From NCBI GenBank assembly GCA_030672305.1, contig DAOVGR010000050.1, positions 1 through 32,301 of the forward strand: a DNA stretch of 32,301 nt, given 5' to 3'. Source of the DNA: Thermoplasmatales archaeon. GTDB lineage: Archaea; Thermoplasmatota; E2; DHVEG-1. The position numbers were made by a program, and so were the translations under genes. The notes beneath the pieces are model-generated. The model was not told where the DNA came from and ran no database searches. It was given only the letters and a program-made list of their open reading frames with translations. Within the stretch, counting starts at the first letter, position 1; the number at the start of each line of letters is the position of its first letter. Shown here one piece after another: positions 14,942 through 23,260 of this stretch.

Positions 14942-15658
14942 ATGATAACCATTGAGGTAAAAAATCTCGTAAAAAATTATGGTAAGATAGAAGCCGTTAA
15001 AGGTATATCATTTAATGTTAATGAAGGAGAAATATTTGGTTTAATAGGACCAAATGGTGCAGGAAAAACCACAGTGTTAAGGATTATATCAACTTTACTT
15101 AAGATAAACTCAGGTTCTATAAAAATCATGAATTATGATATTGAGAAAGACTCAGATAAAATACGTAAAATAATAAGTTACCTTCCAGAGGATGCTGGAG
15201 CTTATAAAAATCTAACCGGTAAATCTTATCTGCAATTTATTGCAAATTTTTTTGACAATAAACAAAACCAGCAGATGGTTCAAAGGGGGATAGAGATAGC
15301 TGACCTTGATGTAAGAATCGATGATAGAGTTGACACATACAGCAAGGGTATGATGAGGCGTCTACTTGTAGGACGAGCGTTGATGATAAACCCAAAACTT
15401 GCCATACTTGATGAACCCACCTCAGGACTTGATGTAATCAACGCTCAGGAGATTAGGAAACTTATAAAAAATACTGCACAAACTGGAACGACAGTTTTAC
15501 TCTCATCTCATAATATGTTAGAAGTTGAGTATCTCTGTGAACGTATTGCTCTCATATCAGAAGGTAAAATCGTAGAAGAAGGTAAACCAAAAACCTTGAT
15601 GGATAAATACAAAGCTAATAACATAGAAGAGGTTTTTATAAGGGTGGTGCAACAATGA
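14942..15658 (+). CDS. ABC transporter ATP-binding protein (ABC-2/NatA type)
   Basis: About 238 aa. Walker A is GPNGAGKTT (about 36-44), the signature YSKGMMRRL (about 133) departs from the usual LSGGQ, and Walker B is LAILDEP (about 153-159) followed by TSGLD. The switch histidine lies in SSHNM (about H190). The start is ATG 14942, as AGGTGA just upstream is the ribosome site; the GTG at 14930 is part of it. It overlaps the permease gene by ATGA and must work with it, probably in export (NatAB-like) of ions, lipids or peptides. The substrate is not evident. Confidence 0.92.
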   Translation: MITIEVKNLVKNYGKIEAVKGISFNVNEGEIFGLIGPNGAGKTTVLRIISTLLKINSGSIKIMNYDIEKDSDKIRKIISYLPEDAGAYKNLTGKSYLQFIANFFDNKQNQQMVQRGIEIADLDVRIDDRVDTYSKGMMRRLLVGRALMINPKLAILDEPTSGLDVINAQEIRKLIKNTAQTGTTVLLSSHNMLEVEYLCERIALISEGKIVEEGKPKTLMDKYKANNIEEVFIRVVQQ

Positions 15659-16953
15659 GCGGACTTGGAAATATTATTAAAAAAGAAATCAAAGAGTTGT
15701 TAACACCGACCACATTTGTACCAATAATAATTATTGCACTTATTTTCGGAACTATGGGAAGTAGTATACAGGGGATTCAAGAACAAGCTTTAGAAAAACC
15801 TGTTATAGGTATAATAAATGCAGACAATGGTACATTAGCCACAATTACTTCTTCAATTTTATATAACAATTCAAAGCCGGTATTTAATTCAACATCAATA
15901 GATGATAAGCAAATTGGGATAGAAACTGTCAAGCAAAAAAATGGTGTAGCACTTATTATTATTCCTAATAATTTTACTAAGCAAATCCGAAACGAGACAT
16001 CTGGGGATATTGAAGTCTATTGGATAATGAAAGGTGCTGGACTTTTAGACACCATCTCATCAGGTGTTTTACAGCACTTAATTGACTATATAAACACAAA
16101 TATCTCAAAAGAACTCATTCAAGAGAATTCATCTGTTAACGCATCATTTGTTCTTACTCCAACAAAAAATGTTGAAACAACATTCTTCAAAGACAGAGAA
16201 TTCAAAGGTCTCACACCAGACTTAATAGTTGGCATGTTATCCTCTCAATCCTTTCTTATTCCAATTGTCATAATGATGATTATCATCATGGCAGGAAGCA
16301 TTGTAATAACTTCAATGGCACTTGAAAAAGAAAATAAAACACTTGAAACACTTCTAACATTACCAGTGAAACGAACTAGTATCGTAACAGGAAAAATAAT
16401 TGCTGCTGCAACCATCGGACTTTTACTTGCGATTATATATATGGTTGGTATGAGCTACTATTTTCAAGGAATGCAAATATCAGAAGGAGGTATAAGCCTT
16501 GCAAAATATGGTTTAGCCCTAAACTCACAAGATTATCTACTAATAGGTATATCACTGTTTATCACCCTCATTGCAGGGCTTTCATTATGCATGCTACTAG
16601 GAACATTTGCTAAAAATTACAAGAGCGCACAAACACTTACTTTTCCAATAACGATGTTAGCTCTTATACCAATGTTTCTAACCATGTTTGCTGATTATGA
16701 TACCCTACCAACTGCTCTTAAAGGAGTTGTTTTTGCAATACCATTCTCCCATCCAATGATGGCGCCAAGAGCACTCATATTTGATGATTATCTTCTGGTA
16801 TTAGGTGGTATTATCTATGTAGCAATATTTGCATTAGTTATGATTATAATTGTTGTGTGGGTGTTTAATACAGATAGACTTCTTACTGGTAGTACTAAAA
16901 GAAGGAAATTAAAATCCAGAAATAATAATTTTAATTTTATAAGAAGAAGATAA
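15655..16953 (+). CDS. ABC-2 type transporter permease
   Basis: 432 aa. One N-terminal transmembrane helix (about 22-38) is followed by a large extracytoplasmic domain (about 45-195), then five or six helices from about 198 to 415. The ABC-2 coupling segment ALEKENKTLETLLTLPVKR then GKIIAA (about 222-250) is typical of NatB-type permeases. A basic tail (STKRRKLKSRNN) ends the protein. The start overlaps the ATPase stop, so one transporter is formed. It ends the operon, with a short convergent gap before the ACT-domain gene. Confidence 0.9.
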   Translation: MSGLGNIIKKEIKELLTPTTFVPIIIIALIFGTMGSSIQGIQEQALEKPVIGIINADNGTLATITSSILYNNSKPVFNSTSIDDKQIGIETVKQKNGVALIIIPNNFTKQIRNETSGDIEVYWIMKGAGLLDTISSGVLQHLIDYINTNISKELIQENSSVNASFVLTPTKNVETTFFKDREFKGLTPDLIVGMLSSQSFLIPIVIMMIIIMAGSIVITSMALEKENKTLETLLTLPVKRTSIVTGKIIAAATIGLLLAIIYMVGMSYYFQGMQISEGGISLAKYGLALNSQDYLLIGISLFITLIAGLSLCMLLGTFAKNYKSAQTLTFPITMLALIPMFLTMFADYDTLPTALKGVVFAIPFSHPMMAPRALIFDDYLLVLGGIIYVAIFALVMIIIVVWVFNTDRLLTGSTKRRKLKSRNNNFNFIRRR

Positions 16954-16998
16954 CACTATTATGTTCTAGGCATCAATTTCAATAAAAATAGGAGATTA

Positions 16999-17592
16999 TT
17001 AAATTCTTAGTGCTTCAGATAGCACCCTGAATGATAGCGGTGCATTAAACTCTTTTATTACTAAAAATGTATCCTCTCTACAATCCATAAGATGAACGAC
17101 ATTTATATTTTCTGAGGCAAGTGTTGAAAGTAAAAAAGCAGCAACTCCGGGAGTATCTTCTATTTCTTTTGGGCTTTTAATATGTATAATTGCATAGCCA
17201 TAATCGATTTTTTTAAAGGTTGATTTCTCTGCGATATTTTCTTTTACAAAATACATGTATCCGCTTGGAGTCTTCGAAAATGCGATGGAGTCGATATTAA
17301 GTGGAGATATATGATGAATTGTGGCAATTTTATTATTAATTGAAAAATCTGCTTTTTTTAATAGTTTAATTATTTTTAATTCTCTTTGCATTTTTTTATT
17401 TCTTAAATCTTTTGCTATACGAATTATTGTTGTTTTAACTGCCTCAAAATTTACATCACCAAGATCTTTTGTGATTTTCCTTGCAAGAGCACTGTAATTA
17501 ATAATATCTTGTTCTAGAGCTTCAAGTACATATGGCTTACGCTTAAGGTATATCATTACTTCCTTTGAAATAACATATCTATTTTGACTCAT
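16999..17592 (-). CDS. ACT-domain protein with helical N-terminal domain, putative regulator
   Basis: 197 aa. Residues about 1-85 are helical and may form an HTH (YSALARKITKDLGDVNFEAVKTT region). The C-terminus (about 128-195) has the ACT pattern: DYGYAIIHIKSPKEIEDTPG, then AFLLSTLASENINVVHL and EDTFLVIKE. ACT domains bind amino acids or other small ligands; the archaeal combination suggests a ligand-responsive regulator, but neither the ligand nor its targets are known. A TTAAATA box about 25-32 nt before the ATG and no ribosome site indicate a leaderless mRNA. It shares an 80-bp promoter region with the divergent secreted-protein gene. Confidence 0.72.
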   Translation of the reverse strand: MSQNRYVISKEVMIYLKRKPYVLEALEQDIINYSALARKITKDLGDVNFEAVKTTIIRIAKDLRNKKMQRELKIIKLLKKADFSINNKIATIHHISPLNIDSIAFSKTPSGYMYFVKENIAEKSTFKKIDYGYAIIHIKSPKEIEDTPGVAAFLLSTLASENINVVHLMDCREDTFLVIKEFNAPLSFRVLSEALRI

Positions 17593-17671
17593 ATAGAACA
17601 GGAATGTCTCAAAATTATTTAAATGTTACTTAACAGAATAAATAATTTTCTAGAGATTAAACAAAAAAGTG

Positions 17672-18118
17672 ATGAAAATGGTTAATAACAAAAATAAAAA
17701 AATTACATTCAAAGCTATTGCTATAATACTAATAATGTTATTACTACCAACAAATGTACATGCAGGACCTAATCAATTTCATTCTGACCAAGAAAAAAAT
17801 CCAAAACTACAATATAATTATCTAATCTTTGGAAAAGGATACATCTGTGAAATAACAATCAATGGTGAAACAACAAAAATTGGATTATTAATAGGAGATA
17901 TGTCTATTAAAAATAAACCAGGGTGGAATGCTCCCGAAGATTATTTATTTTACATCTTTGATAAAACATCTAACAGATTATATACTAAAAATACCTTACC
18001 AGATCAATTCACTCTACAATATTTTAAGGGATTAGGATACATAAATTATATGCATATAGGACATGTGATAGATGCAACAAAATATTTTTTTATAGGAAAA
18101 GCAACAGATTTAATGTGA
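17672..18118 (+). CDS. Small secreted protein of unknown function
   Basis: About 148 aa. A basic N-region and a hydrophobic segment (FKAIAIILIMLLLP) end at a plausible cleavage site after NVHA. The mature domain (about 115 aa) is mixed alpha/beta, with CEITINGETTKIG and a tryptophan/proline-rich GWNAPEDYLFYIF stretch. I do not recognise the family. GTG 17669, ATG 17672 and ATG 17678 are all possible starts; an upstream GAATAAATAATTT box fits a short leader. The gene is divergent from the ACT-domain gene and convergent with the aconitase-family gene, 16 bp from its end. Confidence 0.6.
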   Translation: MKMVNNKNKKITFKAIAIILIMLLLPTNVHAGPNQFHSDQEKNPKLQYNYLIFGKGYICEITINGETTKIGLLIGDMSIKNKPGWNAPEDYLFYIFDKTSNRLYTKNTLPDQFTLQYFKGLGYINYMHIGHVIDATKYFFIGKATDLM

Positions 18119-18134
18119 GAATTTTACTTTTCCT

Positions 18135-19895
18135 TTATTTTTTTAACAATCCACCTTTTTTATAAATCTCAAGTTGAGACTTGGAAAATGGTTTAACATT
18201 TATTTCTTTGTTTTTTGTTTTATTTATTATTTTACCTGTTGAAAAATCAACAGATAGCAAGTCTCCATCATCTATTTTACTAGTAATATCTCTTGCAATA
18301 AGAATTGGCATAGCATTATTAATTGCATTACGCTCATAAATTGCTCCAAAAGATTCAGCAATAATTAAACTAATTTTTAAAGATTTAAAGCAATCAACTG
18401 CCTGCTGCCTTGAACTTCCTGCTCCAAAGTTTTTACCAACAATTACGATATCACCAGGATTTGCTTTTTTTGCAAAATTTTCATAACCCTCTAGATTATC
18501 AAAAGTGTATTGACCCATTTCGTTTATATCAGTAATAGATAGATATCTATTATGAAAAATCATATCTGTATCGATATTGTCTTTTTTAATTACCCATGCT
18601 TTTCCTTCAACACAAGTAAGTCGAGAGATTTTTACATCTTTCTTAATATCTGAAATCTTATGAGATGCCTCTGGGATATTTAGTGACACTGGTTCTTTTG
18701 GCATATCATCTGCAGAAGTAATATATCCAGCAATAAGGCTAGCAGCAACAGTTTCAGGGCTAGCAAGATAAGTATCTCCCTTACCTTGTTTGCCTACGAA
18801 ATTTCGGTTGCCTGAAGACACTGCTATCTCACCTGATCCTGTTTGTCCTATCTGACCAGCTGCACATCCTGCACATCCTGCAGAACCAACAAGCGCTCCT
18901 GCATCCTTAAATATTTTAATTAATCCTCCATCAAGGCATTTTTTCCATATATTATCAGTAGAAGGAACAATTTTTAAAACCCTACCAGGGGCAATCTTTC
19001 TTCCATCCAAAACCTTGGCAGCAGCTCTCATATCAGAAATACGACCATTTGTGCAAGAGCCGATAAAACCAGAATCAACCTTAATTTTCTCTAACTCCTC
19101 AATATTTAATACATCTTCAGGGTGCCCCGGAAGAGAAATCATTGGTTTTAGATCATCGAAATCAATTTCAACAATATCCTCATAATTTGCATCTGCATCA
19201 GCATTAACACCTTTTTTAAAAGGAAATAAAATAATTATTCCACCCATTTCAGTTGCCATTGATGCAATAGTAATTCTTGCATCAAGGGGTAACAAATCAA
19301 CATAATCACCGTAAATTTCTGAAGCAAAGCCTAAAAGCTCATTGGCACCGAACACTTGCAACAATTTAAGCACAACATCTTTTGGAGTTGCAAATTTTGA
19401 AGGTCTACCCTTAAGTACTATCTTAATTGTTGGAGGAACCTTGAACCAAACCTTACCATAAGCAAATGCATGGGCAATATCTCTATCACCCATACCCTGA
19501 CCAAAGGCACCTATTGCACCAAGAATATTTGCATGAGAATCAGTAGATACAATAGTGCTACCGGGTTTAGCAATTCCCTCATCAATTACTATATGAGTCC
19601 CAATTCCGCGATTAATATCAAAGGTTTTCACATTATTTTTTCTTGCAAAAATGCGGCAAATATGTTGATTAGCTGCATATTTCTGATCACATCCACTAGG
19701 ATTACAATCAAATGTAAAAAATGTCTTTTTAGGGTCATCCAAGGATAAATTATTCTCCTCAAGATTTTTCACGACATTTGCTCCCCCAAAATCTCTTGCA
19801 ACCCTTACATCAATATCAATATCAATAATGTCTCCAACATTTGCAGATTGTTTCGAATGATTCTCAAAAATCTTTTGAATTATGGTTTTTCCCAT
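18135..19895 (-). CDS. Fused aconitase/isopropylmalate-dehydratase-family hydro-lyase
   Basis: About 586 aa. Large-subunit-like (about 1-410) and LeuD-like swivel (about 425-586) domains lie in one chain. Cluster cysteines appear as C281 (GSCTNGR), C341 and C344 (SAGCAGCAAG). Catalytic landmarks are H101 (GIGTHIVIDEG), D119-S120-H121 (STDSHANILG), SSGNRNFVGKQG, and in the swivel DNIDTDMIFHNRYL and GKNFGAGSSRQQA. The usual Asp-His pair near the start of the family is D63-C64 here (FDCNPSG). I start at the second ATG (19895), eight bases after AAGGAGAG; ATG 19901 is too close. It is the last gene of the citrate operon, so citrate/isocitrate is the natural substrate, but homoaconitate- or methylcitrate-like acids remain possible. 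Confidence 0.82.
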   Translation of the reverse strand: MGKTIIQKIFENHSKQSANVGDIIDIDIDVRVARDFGGANVVKNLEENNLSLDDPKKTFFTFDCNPSGCDQKYAANQHICRIFARKNNVKTFDINRGIGTHIVIDEGIAKPGSTIVSTDSHANILGAIGAFGQGMGDRDIAHAFAYGKVWFKVPPTIKIVLKGRPSKFATPKDVVLKLLQVFGANELLGFASEIYGDYVDLLPLDARITIASMATEMGGIIILFPFKKGVNADADANYEDIVEIDFDDLKPMISLPGHPEDVLNIEELEKIKVDSGFIGSCTNGRISDMRAAAKVLDGRKIAPGRVLKIVPSTDNIWKKCLDGGLIKIFKDAGALVGSAGCAGCAAGQIGQTGSGEIAVSSGNRNFVGKQGKGDTYLASPETVAASLIAGYITSADDMPKEPVSLNIPEASHKISDIKKDVKISRLTCVEGKAWVIKKDNIDTDMIFHNRYLSITDINEMGQYTFDNLEGYENFAKKANPGDIVIVGKNFGAGSSRQQAVDCFKSLKISLIIAESFGAIYERNAINNAMPILIARDITSKIDDGDLLSVDFSTGKIINKTKNKEINVKPFSKSQLEIYKKGGLLKK

Positions 19896-19913
19896 ACTCA
19901 TCTCTCCTTATTA

Positions 19914-20684
19914 TTATGGCAAATCTCTCTCCTTAGGACCATTGTATTCACTTTCATCAGAAAACATTTTTCTCATAGGTTTTTGCTCAGTCTGCTCTTC
20001 GTAAACCTGAGCAGTAAGACCAGCAACTCGTCCTAATAAAAAGAAGGCTTTTCCAAACCTCCAATCAAAATTCATATCAGAAGAAATTGCAGCGATTGCA
20101 CCATCAACATTAATTGGAAGATTTTTACCTGTTTGAGCAACAAGTTCTTTTTCTATTGACTTTGAAAGAGCTATATGACTACCGGAAATATTCAATTTAT
20201 CAGCAAGGTTAAACAACCTCTTTGTACGAGGATCAGATGTGTGAACTCTATGACCGAAGCCCAAAATACGTTTCTTTTTCTCTCTATATTCTGTAACAAG
20301 TATCGTTGCCATTTCTTCAGTTGTTTTACCCTCATTCTTCATCCTTTTTACGCCTTCTTGCAGAAATTTTGCACCTTTCTCAATAGCACCACCATGTGCA
20401 TCTCCAATGGATAAAACTCCAGCTGCAACAGCGGTTGGAAGAGGAACTCCTCCAGATGCAACTACTCTAGATGCAATAGATGATGGAGGCGTAACTCCAT
20501 GGTCAATACAGGCTGTTAGAATTGCATCCATCATTTTTCCATGCTCATTTGATGGTAACTCTCCCTTAAGAAGTAGATAAACTACGTGAGAATAGGGAAC
20601 ATTTCCAATAAGGTCTTCCTGCCTATATCCTCTTGTTACAAGATGGTTTGGCTCTACCTTTGTTATCTTGGTAGTCCATTTCAT
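19914..20684 (-). CDS. Short citrate-synthase-family protein, probable citryl-CoA lyase
   Basis: 256 aa, far shorter than citrate synthase (about 370-430 aa) and in the range of stand-alone citryl-CoA lyases. The catalytic triad is present: H97 (GDAHGGA), H145 (GFGHRVH) and D194 (NVDGAI). The N-terminal part of classical citrate synthase is missing. It would cleave citryl-CoA to acetyl-CoA and oxaloacetate, or run in reverse. Its immediate upstream partner is the CitF-like CoA-transferase (6-bp gap), which would make citryl-CoA; the aconitase-family gene follows 18 bp downstream of its stop. The pairing replaces the unrelated CitE subunit of ordinary citrate lyase. Confidence 0.82.
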   Translation of the reverse strand: MKWTTKITKVEPNHLVTRGYRQEDLIGNVPYSHVVYLLLKGELPSNEHGKMMDAILTACIDHGVTPPSSIASRVVASGGVPLPTAVAAGVLSIGDAHGGAIEKGAKFLQEGVKRMKNEGKTTEEMATILVTEYREKKKRILGFGHRVHTSDPRTKRLFNLADKLNISGSHIALSKSIEKELVAQTGKNLPINVDGAIAAISSDMNFDWRFGKAFFLLGRVAGLTAQVYEEQTEQKPMRKMFSDESEYNGPKERDLP

Positions 20685-20690
20685 AATAAA

Positions 20691-22178
20691 TCACTCCTTT
20701 ACCTTCCAAATATTATCCAAAACTGTTCCATCAAACCATTTAGTCATACCAACTATTTGATCTGTAAATTCTAATTCTTGAGGACCTCCAGTTTCATCAT
20801 AAGCTTTTTGTTTCAAATCTTCAATAGGTACAATATTTACTTTTCCTTTTGCTTTTTCAAAGAGATCTTTACGCCTAGGATTTATTGCAATACCTTCATT
20901 GGTTACAATTGCATCAACAACATCACCAGGAGTAGAAATTGTTGTAACCTTTTCTCTTACAATCGGATTTGTTTTTCTAAAAACAGGGCAGGTAACAATA
21001 CATAATGAGGAACCTGCTGCAGTATCCTGATGACCACCTATTCCATGCAACATTCGACCATCACTATGAGTATTTACATTTACATTGAAATTAACATCAA
21101 CTTCAGTTGCACCAAGAACAACTGTATCAAGTCCATCGATTGTTCTACCTTTAGATGTAGGATCAGCATAATGACCTATATCAGCAGGAAGTCCAAGATC
21201 CTCCTGTATAAATTTCACAGAATAATCATCAAAGACTTGGGAGTAATAAATATTTTTAACTCTCCCTGCTTTGTAAATTTCAACAATAAGTTGCGTAAGA
21301 CCACCTGTAGCAGTTGATGCAATAACATCTTTTTCCTCAAGTCTCTCACCAAGAAATTTCATTGCAGCAAGTGATATTCCTCCTGCTCCTGATTGAAATA
21401 TCATTCCGTCTTTAATTAATCCAGCAGCATCCATTAGTTCAACACAGTCACGTGCGATCTGCAGTTTCATTGGATCTTCTGTGATTTTTGTAGTACCAGA
21501 CATAATATTTTTTGGATCACCTATGTGATCTACTTTTGCCACACAATCAACATTTCTTTCTTGTATTTCTTGAAATTTACAAGGGTATTCAACAATGTTA
21601 TCTGTAACAACAATTACATGATCTGCATGCACTGCATCAACTTGGGAATAAGATAGAGGGCCAAATGCACTATCTCCAATAATACCTGTACAGTTCCCAC
21701 ATTCATCAGAAGCAGAAGCTGCAATAATTGCAATATTTGGATGTAGCTCACCAGTTTTTACTGCAGCCCATCTACCACCATGAGATCGAAGTACTACAGG
21801 ATAAGGAAGTGGATTTTTAGAAATAAAATCTCCCACAATACCATTGATACTTCCTTCAATACGATTTACTACTCCATCTTTAATAAAATTAATTACTGGC
21901 TCATGAACATTGAATATTGCAGTTTGTGCCATTCTAATATTTTTAATACCTAAATCACGAGCAGCCGCAAGTGCCTTATTTACTACATAATCACCATTAC
22001 GAAGTTGATGATGAAAAGAAAGAGTATAGCCATCCTTAATTCCACATTTTATCAGTGCATCAGATAAGCTGGTAACCTTTGAATAATAGGTATGTTTTTT
22101 TGCACCATAAAATGGTTTAAGAGTTCTGCCAGCAATCTCAGTTTCTATTAGTCTACCAGCAGCATTCTTAACTTTCAT
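20691..22178 (-). CDS. citF: Citrate lyase alpha subunit family (citrate CoA-transferase)
   Basis: 495 aa, full length for CitF. In bacteria CitF moves the thioester carrier from acetate to citrate. Recognisable segments are LSFHHQLRNGDYVVN near the N-terminus, HADHVIVVTDNIVEYPC, QSGAGGISLAAMKFLGERL, DGRMLHGIGGHQDTAAGSS and the CitF-type ending DVVDAIVTNEGIAINPRR. A GGTGTA ribosome site lies inside the end of the HD-domain gene three bases away, so the genes are co-transcribed. No acyl-carrier CitD or its maturation genes (CitC/X/G) are in the window, so CoA itself probably serves as carrier (inference). Confidence 0.9.
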   Translation of the reverse strand: MKVKNAAGRLIETEIAGRTLKPFYGAKKHTYYSKVTSLSDALIKCGIKDGYTLSFHHQLRNGDYVVNKALAAARDLGIKNIRMAQTAIFNVHEPVINFIKDGVVNRIEGSINGIVGDFISKNPLPYPVVLRSHGGRWAAVKTGELHPNIAIIAASASDECGNCTGIIGDSAFGPLSYSQVDAVHADHVIVVTDNIVEYPCKFQEIQERNVDCVAKVDHIGDPKNIMSGTTKITEDPMKLQIARDCVELMDAAGLIKDGMIFQSGAGGISLAAMKFLGERLEEKDVIASTATGGLTQLIVEIYKAGRVKNIYYSQVFDDYSVKFIQEDLGLPADIGHYADPTSKGRTIDGLDTVVLGATEVDVNFNVNVNTHSDGRMLHGIGGHQDTAAGSSLCIVTCPVFRKTNPIVREKVTTISTPGDVVDAIVTNEGIAINPRRKDLFEKAKGKVNIVPIEDLKQKAYDETGGPQELEFTDQIVGMTKWFDGTVLDNIWKVKE

Positions 22179-22181
22179 AGA

Positions 22182-22703
22182 TTACACCAAGGATTTTTTT
22201 ATTTCAAAATCAATAAAATCACAATGATTTACTATTACTGCCTCAGGTGACCTTTTAAGATTATCACCCTCATGAGAATGTGAATAAATAATCAATACAA
22301 CTTCATCAGGAAGGTTTAGTTCTTTTGCAAGTAATGCGCCAGAAACAGGATGACGGAATTTCTTACCAAACTCACCTTTTACAAATTCTCCACCTTTATG
22401 TTCATATTCCAAGAGTTTTCCGACATCATGAAGAAGAGCACCAGCAATTAAAAAATCAAGATTCAAATCTTCCTGTCTTTGATCATATATTGCTTTAGCA
22501 AGATTTGTGATTCTTTTTGTATGATCAGTCAGCTTTCCCGAATCCTTAATCAGAAGAGTAAATGGGACATCATCTAGAGATTTCCAACATCCACGATCAG
22601 CTGCTTCTTTCCATACATTTACCACTTTATTTTTTAAAACTTCATCTTTTATCCATTGTAATTCTATTGAAAAAATAGCTTCGATATCACTTTTCTCTAC
22701 CAT
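22182..22703 (-). CDS. HD-domain phosphohydrolase
   Basis: 173 aa. Metal-binding residues are seen in order: LTDHTKRI, ALLHDVGKLLEYEH, RHPVSGALLA, IYSHSHEG and a late HCDFIDFE. The HD-G-K pattern matches the HDIG class that hydrolyses phosphate esters of nucleotides or similar small molecules. It is the first gene of the operon with CitF, lyase and aconitase. A metabolic or regulatory link to citrate is inferred only from position. The stop lies three bases before the citF start. Confidence 0.82.
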   Translation of the reverse strand: MVEKSDIEAIFSIELQWIKDEVLKNKVVNVWKEAADRGCWKSLDDVPFTLLIKDSGKLTDHTKRITNLAKAIYDQRQEDLNLDFLIAGALLHDVGKLLEYEHKGGEFVKGEFGKKFRHPVSGALLAKELNLPDEVVLIIYSHSHEGDNLKRSPEAVIVNHCDFIDFEIKKSLV

Positions 22704-22805
22704 ACTCTGCCCCCGGGATAGCTTGTCAGTAATCTACAACAATATTATTAACATTCTCATTGAGTATGGAAAAAAAGCAAATAATAATTTTTTATAAAAT
22801 GTGGT

Positions 22806-22916
22806 TTATGCCATTTCTACAAGCTGCTTGATTCTGTTGTTAACTACGAAGATTTCCATGACAATTTTCATTTCTTCGAGTTCTTGTTTGTTATTTATTT
22901 CACTGACAATTCTCAT
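22806..22916 (-). CDS. Possible 36-aa helical peptide
   Basis: ATG at 22916 is preceded by GTGGTGAAAATTA, a fair ribosome site. The 36 codons encode a charged, hydrophobic-patterned sequence (MRIVSEINNKQELEEMK, then IVMEIFVVNNRIKQLVEMA), as expected for one or two amphipathic helices, and end with TAA. It points in the same direction as the carAB and citrate operons. No family is recognised. Confidence 0.4.
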   Translation of the reverse strand: MRIVSEINNKQELEEMKIVMEIFVVNNRIKQLVEMA

Positions 22917-23052
22917 TAATTTTCACCACTTTCTATGTTATACACTGTAATTTATGTTATTTAAATATTTTGGGATATTATGTCAATATGAAAAAGGAGA
23001 TATTTGCTAAATTTACATCTAGTAATAATTGCTAGATAAGAGAACAACATGA

Positions 23053-23137
23053 TGGGAGGGGAGAAGAGGTGAATTTTGAGGGGGTAATTGGATGGGTTTC
23101 TCTCAAATTTTGAAAATATGGACTTCATCCCTTCCCA
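23053..23137 (+). ncRNA. Candidate structured RNA: nested hairpins
   Basis: Bases 23053-23066 (TGGGAGGGGAGAAG) can pair with 23123-23137 (CTTCATCCCTTCCCA): 14 pairs with one G-U and one bulged base. Inside, 23071-23080 (GAATTTTGAG) pairs with 23102-23111 with one mismatch. The G-U pairs fit a plus-strand RNA better than a minus-strand one. The segment is richer in G/C than its surroundings and no convincing ORF covers it. No known RNA family is assigned. Confidence 0.4.
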
Positions 23138-23260
23138 CGCTGTTGATAAAAAATAGAATAAACAAGAGTTTAAGTGTCTTTTTCGCAGTTGTATATGTAT
23201 ATGGGTGTGCACATCATACACTATCTACATTTAATCTTAAAAATTGGGGATAGAAAAGGT

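Larger units (their letters stand above)
22704..23260. other. Intergenic region between carB and the citrate operon
   Basis: About 557 bp, long for this region. It holds a 36-codon minus-strand ORF with a ribosome site (22806-22916) and a purine-rich, structured segment (23053-23137). The rest is AT-rich and would contain the promoter of the HD-citF operon and the end of the carAB transcript. Confidence 0.5.

Noticed and set aside
19914..20684. Truncated citrate synthase pseudogene
   Set aside because: The catalytic triad is intact, operon spacing is tight and the length suits stand-alone citryl-CoA lyases.
22961..23221. 86-codon minus-strand frame
   Set aside because: It crosses the hairpin segment, has no ribosome site and its composition is not protein-like.
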